Source of the DNA: Methanobacteriota archaeon
Lineage (GTDB): Archaea; Thermoplasmatota; Poseidoniia; Poseidoniales; Poseidoniaceae
Reading direction: 5' to 3'
Length of the DNA: 45,151 nt
Assembly: GCA_002719815.1 (NCBI GenBank)
Contig: PBET01000015.1
Location: 1 to 45,151, forward strand
Below are positions 41,077 through 45,151 of the stretch, piece after piece. The first letter of the stretch is position 1. The number at the start of each line of letters is the position of its first letter. The translations under genes were made by a program, and so were the position numbers. The notes beneath the pieces are model-generated. The model worked only from the letters and a program-made list of their open reading frames with translations. It did not search any database and was not told the origin of the DNA.

Positions 41077-42228
41077 CTATCGTTTCAAACGCACGCTTTG
41101 ATGTAAACCAAGGAATGCGAGCGAAATCATGACCACAACCGTCAGAACAACGCCCGATACGATCGGGGAAAATGTGGTCGACACCTCGGTTGTTTCGGGT
41201 GCTTCAGCGGTTGGTTCGAGAACATCAGCTCTCAACCATGAGCCTTCTCTCAAGCCGAGTTCGAGTAACCGGCCGATGTGAGCCAATGATTCCGCTGAGA
41301 CCTTGTCCGGCGTATCTTCATGCGTGTGCCAGTAACCTTGCCATGCTGTTGCATTCTCGCCGTAGCGTATATCGATAAAATCGATGGCTGGAATTCCGAC
41401 CTCGTTCATCGGAACGTGATCGTCGTTCACACCATCCATCGATGAGAAATTGATGATGTCTTGGCCGATTGAACCACTGCAATCTTCAACGCCATCCAAC
41501 AATCCGAGTGGCCCGGAGAGATTTTCAACAGCCATCCATAATCGATTGCCTTCTTCATTGTTCAAAGATGGGGGGAAGGTTCGATAAATTTTCAAATCTG
41601 CATCGCCAATCATATCGACCAACAGGAAGCCATCCGTTCTGTTGATGTCATCTTGTGTTTGATTTTCAGCCCATGCCCTTGCACCTAATGCCCACGTTGA
41701 TGGATCATTGTTCGAACCTTGGTCCTCTGCATCGGTGAGGAGAATCCAAATCTCATGGTCAAGATTCAAACTTGGAATGATGCGTGCAAGTTCCCACAAT
41801 ACTGCGACGCCGCTCCCTCCATCATTTGCACCAGGTATTGGTTGCTCAGTCATGTCTGGATTGGAATCTCTCTCCGCTCTGTGTCTTGAATCATAATGTG
41901 CAGCGAGAACAATGACGGGCGTTTCTTCTGTCGAATCAGAGGGGATGAGTTTTCCTTCAAGATTGGTAAGATTGTATCCTCCTCGATGATGAGGGTCAAG
42001 TCGCCAATCAAACTCGGGTCTCGTCTCCATAAACCAATTTCGAAGATCCATCGAAGCGTTACTTCCTGGAATTCGTGGTCCGAATTCAACTTGTGTCGTT
42101 ACACTTTCATTCGCGTTGTTTCCATCAAATTCCAAAACATCAACCGTTGAACAAACATCTGCTGAAGCGGTCATTGGAAATGCAACCGTGGAGAGGAGAA
42201 AGGTTGCCAAAAGAGCCATTGTTCGCAT
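41077..42228 (-). CDS. Secreted M28-family metallopeptidase
   Basis: A 383-residue aminopeptidase-type protein with a signal peptide (MALLATFLLSTVAFPMTASA). The zinc ligands of M28 are in place: H and D of VLAAHYDSR, the bridging D of GANDGGSGV, the catalytic and ligand acids of LLTDAEDQG, and the His of YWHTHEDTPDKVS. A C-terminal membrane helix (about 355-375) followed by RLKR would anchor it outside the cell. An upstream in-frame ATG (42315) adds a stretch without signal character, so 42228 is chosen. It shares a symmetric TATA element with the divergent peptidase gene at 42333. Confidence 0.92.
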   Translation of the reverse strand: MRTMALLATFLLSTVAFPMTASADVCSTVDVLEFDGNNANESVTTQVEFGPRIPGSNASMDLRNWFMETRPEFDWRLDPHHRGGYNLTNLEGKLIPSDSTEETPVIVLAAHYDSRHRAERDSNPDMTEQPIPGANDGGSGVAVLWELARIIPSLNLDHEIWILLTDAEDQGSNNDPSTWALGARAWAENQTQDDINRTDGFLLVDMIGDADLKIYRTFPPSLNNEEGNRLWMAVENLSGPLGLLDGVEDCSGSIGQDIINFSSMDGVNDDHVPMNEVGIPAIDFIDIRYGENATAWQGYWHTHEDTPDKVSAESLAHIGRLLELGLREGSWLRADVLEPTAEAPETTEVSTTFSPIVSGVVLTVVVMISLAFLGLHQSVRLKR

Positions 42229-42265
42229 GATTCGCCACTCGATGATGTTGATGCTAAGAACGCGG

Positions 42266-42278
42266 GGTATTAAATACC
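42266..42278. promoter_or_regulatory. Palindromic TATA element shared by two divergent secreted peptidase genes
   Basis: GGTATTAAATACC is a perfect 13-bp inverted repeat centred on 42272. It contains a TATA-like core on both strands. It lies 44 bp before the M28 gene ATG and 61 bp before the HExxH peptidase gene ATG. It may drive both genes, with the strand choice set by flanking BRE sequences, or be bound by a dimeric regulator. Confidence 0.55.
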
Positions 42279-42332
42279 TCATTTCGATACAAGGATTTGT
42301 GGTATGGCACCACATTTTGCTGAGGATTTCAT

Positions 42333-45151
42333 ATGTCTGAACGACGCTCTACTACGGCCCTCTTTCTCGTCCTGCTGATGTTGACCTCTGTTGTAGGACA
42401 TGCTACAGCGAATGAATCAGAGAGTGATGTCGAAGAAACCGTCACTGAAATCGGTACCGTCTACGGTGATTTGAACGAATTCGACGTTGCAGAAGGTTCG
42501 GAGTATTTGCTGATCAACGAAAGTCAACCTGTCGTTTCGGCTACATCGTTCATCAAACAAGCATGGATTGAGGAAGGTCGACCAGGTGTTGATGATATTC
42601 GATATCAACCGACGATGGCTCGTTCAACATGCACGCAACATGTTGTTGGCGACACGCTAACAGTACCTATTTCAGGAGGATCAACGAATGTATACGTCGC
42701 AAAAACAACTGCGACTGTTGCCTTTTTGGTCCAATCGGGAAGAACGCTTTCTTCGACTGTTTTGCAAAATCTCGCATCGACATGGGATCAAACGATTTAT
42801 CCTACGATGACCACCTATTTCGGTAAGGATTATCAGGACGGTCGTGGATTGGCTCCTCCGGATAACGACAACAATTGTCAAGTTGAAATTGTCGTTTACG
42901 ATATCGATGGTGCATACAACATCGGCGGATATTTCTCCCCAGGTACTGCTCCTTCACGAGACGTTGTTTACGTCGACTTTGCGGATATCACTCTCGCATG
43001 GGGTAAATCCATTATTGCTCACGAATTACAACATCTCCTTCACAACGCACAAGATCCGTATGAAAACCTCTGGTTGGATGAAGGAAACGCCGACGTCGCC
43101 ATCTATCTGTGCTTTGGAGCAGATGGAACACTTGCTGGCCATCTCAATGGATGGACACAACAATCCGACCTAAGCGTTCGTTGGTGGAATCAGCGAAATG
43201 CCGATTATGGTGCAGGCTTCATTTTTACGATGTATTTGGCTGATCATCTGGGTGGAGGTCCTGCCGTTCGACAACTCGTGCAAGATTCAGCAACTGGAGG
43301 TCTCGGTGTTGAGAACCTTGCATTATCGCCTGTCTCTGGACAATCTGGAAAGATCGGTCGGACCATGGGCGAAATTTTCGCTAATTTCTCCATTGCGGCA
43401 ACACTTGACTCTGACCAAGGTATCTATGGCTTCTCAAATCTCGTCCTCAATCCATCGTGTGGAGGCTCTACCTTCTGCCGAATTACGCCAGCCGACACCA
43501 ACTCAGACTGGTCAACGCCTTGGAGTTCGACAGGCCATACAATGGAAGGATGGGGCATTCGTTCATTCAAGTTCACGCCAGGATCTGCTTCACCAGCTCC
43601 GCTCACCTTGAGAGTGACTTCCGATGTATCGAACTTCGATGGAGTTCTCGTCTACAAATCAACGGCCGATGGACTTTGGTCGACACAAGATTTGGATTTC
43701 ACCAACAATGTTGCAACAGGTCTGATTCAAGGATTTGGCAACCTCACCGATGAAGTCTATGCCATTGTTTGGTATGCGAGTGCGATTGCAGATTGTGACT
43801 ACACTTCCTGTGGACCCTCCTACCCTCAAGGAACCATCGATATCGAGGCTGCTCGAATCACTTCGCCAGCAACAATGATGCTCAATGGCACAGCCCTCGG
43901 AGACCGTGATGGAGATGGTGCTGCGGACACGGTTCAAGTCAACTATTCCATCTTGTCAAATGCCTTCTTCGAAGATTTAGATGTTGACATGCTTGTACGT
44001 GATAGCAACGGTACCGTCGTCGACACGATTTCGACTCGTGTGCAGGCTGGTGGCGGTGTCCATGTTCCAAACAATGTCTATTTTACGGCAAACAAGGACG
44101 ATCAATACACGCTCCAATTTACCATGAAGAACATGCTTGGAGCGGTGCTTGATACTGAAACAACAGCGCCTCAGGCCTTATCGAATATGGCACCAGTAGC
44201 CAACGGTTCAGTTTCAACAAACCAAAGCCAGACCTATGAGAAAATCCAGTTCACTGGTGATGGTTTTGATGCTTGGGGTCTCTCACTGGATAACAACACT
44301 CTGCCGTATTTCGATTCGCCTATCGCCTATGCTTGGGACTTTGATGACAACATGACGTCTGGCCTTCGCTCGCCATTACGGTCCTTCTCCCAGGCAGGTA
44401 CCTACAACACAACACTCCGAGTTATGGATGTTGGAGGGACATGGTCGGATGTTAGTGTGAATGAAATCAACATCACCGATGATTCGGAGCCAATCCCAAT
44501 TATCTCCGTTAACAACAACGTTGTTGCAGATCGGATTGAAATTCTTACAAATCAACGAATTATCTTCTCTGCCTATCAAACAGCGGACAATGTTCCATTG
44601 GAATACCTTACCTTTGAATGGGATTGGGGCGATGGCTCCGATGCAACGACAGGGGTTGGCCTCTACACTGCAAATCACGAATGGGGCGATGTTGTCGGTC
44701 CGAATCAAACGTATATTCTCACACTGAATGTATCGGATGGTGTCAATGTAGGACAAAAAACAATCGAAATCGTCGTCAACAATCGTCAACCATACCAAAT
44801 TTTCACTGAGGAACTGACCACTTACACCTACACGCCACTTCTCATGCCAGACATCTTTACCGATGATGACGGAGAAAACCTGTCCTTGGGATGGGTGTTT
44901 GAGGATGGTGTGAATCTTGATGGCATTGACGTTGATCGCAACGATGATTTTTCTTCAACCTCTTCCGCAGCCCTCTATCCTTCACCTGCTTGGAATACGC
45001 CTGGAATGAAAAACATCACAGTCACCGTGACCGATGAAGATGGCGCAGTGTCCGTCGCTGAACTTCGTGTGAACGTTATTAATCAGATCCCAGTTGCAAA
45101 TTACATCGTTAAACAATCAGGTGCGAATGGTGAATCACAGATTGATTTCCT
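42333..45151 (+). CDS. Secreted HExxH metallopeptidase with PKD-like repeats, 3' truncated by window end
   Basis: The reading frame is open from ATG 42333 to the last base, 939 codons, with no internal stop; the end is missing. It has a signal peptide (TTALFLVLLMLTSVVGHATA). A gluzincin domain has HELQH at 230-234 and the probable third ligand E250 in WLDEGNADVA, similar to M30-type hyicolysin-like enzymes. A Cys-containing beta region (about 360-520) is followed by a DRDGDGAAD calcium-type motif (about 523). At least three PKD/Ig-like domains lie at about 620-715, 718-815 and 816-918, with YAWDFDD and FEWDWGDGS cores, and a fourth begins at the end. It probably degrades extracellular protein. 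A weak GAGGAT site is 5 nt before the ATG. Confidence 0.88.
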   Translation, partial: MSERRSTTALFLVLLMLTSVVGHATANESESDVEETVTEIGTVYGDLNEFDVAEGSEYLLINESQPVVSATSFIKQAWIEEGRPGVDDIRYQPTMARSTCTQHVVGDTLTVPISGGSTNVYVAKTTATVAFLVQSGRTLSSTVLQNLASTWDQTIYPTMTTYFGKDYQDGRGLAPPDNDNNCQVEIVVYDIDGAYNIGGYFSPGTAPSRDVVYVDFADITLAWGKSIIAHELQHLLHNAQDPYENLWLDEGNADVAIYLCFGADGTLAGHLNGWTQQSDLSVRWWNQRNADYGAGFIFTMYLADHLGGGPAVRQLVQDSATGGLGVENLALSPVSGQSGKIGRTMGEIFANFSIAATLDSDQGIYGFSNLVLNPSCGGSTFCRITPADTNSDWSTPWSSTGHTMEGWGIRSFKFTPGSASPAPLTLRVTSDVSNFDGVLVYKSTADGLWSTQDLDFTNNVATGLIQGFGNLTDEVYAIVWYASAIADCDYTSCGPSYPQGTIDIEAARITSPATMMLNGTALGDRDGDGAADTVQVNYSILSNAFFEDLDVDMLVRDSNGTVVDTISTRVQAGGGVHVPNNVYFTANKDDQYTLQFTMKNMLGAVLDTETTAPQALSNMAPVANGSVSTNQSQTYEKIQFTGDGFDAWGLSLDNNTLPYFDSPIAYAWDFDDNMTSGLRSPLRSFSQAGTYNTTLRVMDVGGTWSDVSVNEINITDDSEPIPIISVNNNVVADRIEILTNQRIIFSAYQTADNVPLEYLTFEWDWGDGSDATTGVGLYTANHEWGDVVGPNQTYILTLNVSDGVNVGQKTIEIVVNNRQPYQIFTEELTTYTYTPLLMPDIFTDDDGENLSLGWVFEDGVNLDGIDVDRNDDFSSTSSAALYPSPAWNTPGMKNITVTVTDEDGAVSVAELRVNVINQIPVANYIVKQSGANGESQIDF

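Noticed and set aside
42333-45151. Possible frameshift in the terminal peptidase gene because several shorter plus-strand frames lie within it
   Set aside because: Codon-by-codon reading from 42333 stays open and gives coherent domains to the last base; the shorter frames are shadows.
1-45151. CRISPR arrays, insertion sequences, tRNA or rRNA genes
   Set aside because: No regularly spaced long repeats, transposase motifs, cloverleaf-like intergenic sequence or rRNA-like blocks were seen; nearly all sequence is coding.

Overview
The window looks like a chromosome segment of a planktonic euryarchaeon, most probably Marine Group II (Candidatus Poseidoniales). The archaeal core is seen directly: an A-type ATP synthase operon, ribosomal protein S6e, aIF2-gamma, an Orc1/Cdc6 initiator, Dph2 and an HTH_10 regulator. 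Shine-Dalgarno sites match an archaeal 16S 3' end (GGAGGTGA) and several promoters are of the TATA/leaderless type. Bacterial-like genes are mixed in: SMC-ScpA-ScpB, class II HMG-CoA reductase, NadB, acyl-CoA dehydrogenase, a class II CCA-adding-type enzyme and an M61 peptidase. Secreted peptidases with PKD-like domains suit a marine protein-degrading heterotroph. The lineage is an inference from gene content; there is no rRNA gene to confirm it.

Layout. 1-6254: A-type ATP synthase genes in the order I(partial)-K-E-C-F-A-B-D, plus strand. 6332-9723: a large membrane protein resembling a site-2 protease that lacks its catalytic residues, overlapped by ketopantoate reductase. 9707-11317: nadB, minus strand. 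11394-17939: a small zinc-finger membrane protein, then smc-scpA-scpB. 17940-19235: HMG-CoA reductase, minus strand. 19236-19453: the longest non-coding stretch (218 bp), which carries a six-copy hexamer array. 19454-22513: an uncharacterised operon of AAA+ ATPase/winged helix, beta-propeller/TPR-like protein and DUF357-like protein.

22500-28634 (minus): an HTH regulator; the rps6e-aIF2gamma-PIN translation operon with a likely terminator; and an upstream run gcvH-like, hpt, dph2, orc1/cdc6. 28753-29922: acyl-CoA dehydrogenase, plus strand. 29917-32224 (minus): an EF-hand/coiled-coil protein and a class II CCA/poly(A) nucleotidyltransferase. 32284-32730: a ParB/SerK-like protein, plus strand. 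32696-38082 (minus): M61 peptidase, HEAT repeats, PCMT-like methyltransferase, HTH_10 regulator and a membrane protein. 38159-38854: a DUF2085 protein, plus strand. 38839-41009 (minus): a membrane protein translationally coupled to a thymidylate kinase with a large extra domain. 41077-45151: two divergent secreted metallopeptidases, M28 and an HExxH protein with PKD-like repeats, facing each other across a symmetric TATA element; the second runs off the window end.

No tRNA, rRNA, insertion sequence or CRISPR array was seen. Coding density is very high, with many 1-35 bp overlaps, and no gene-free stretch reaches 300 bp. The best candidates for something undescribed are the AAA+/propeller/DUF357 operon with the hexamer array upstream of it, the inactive-looking site-2 protease with a large extracytoplasmic domain, and the thymidylate kinase fusion.
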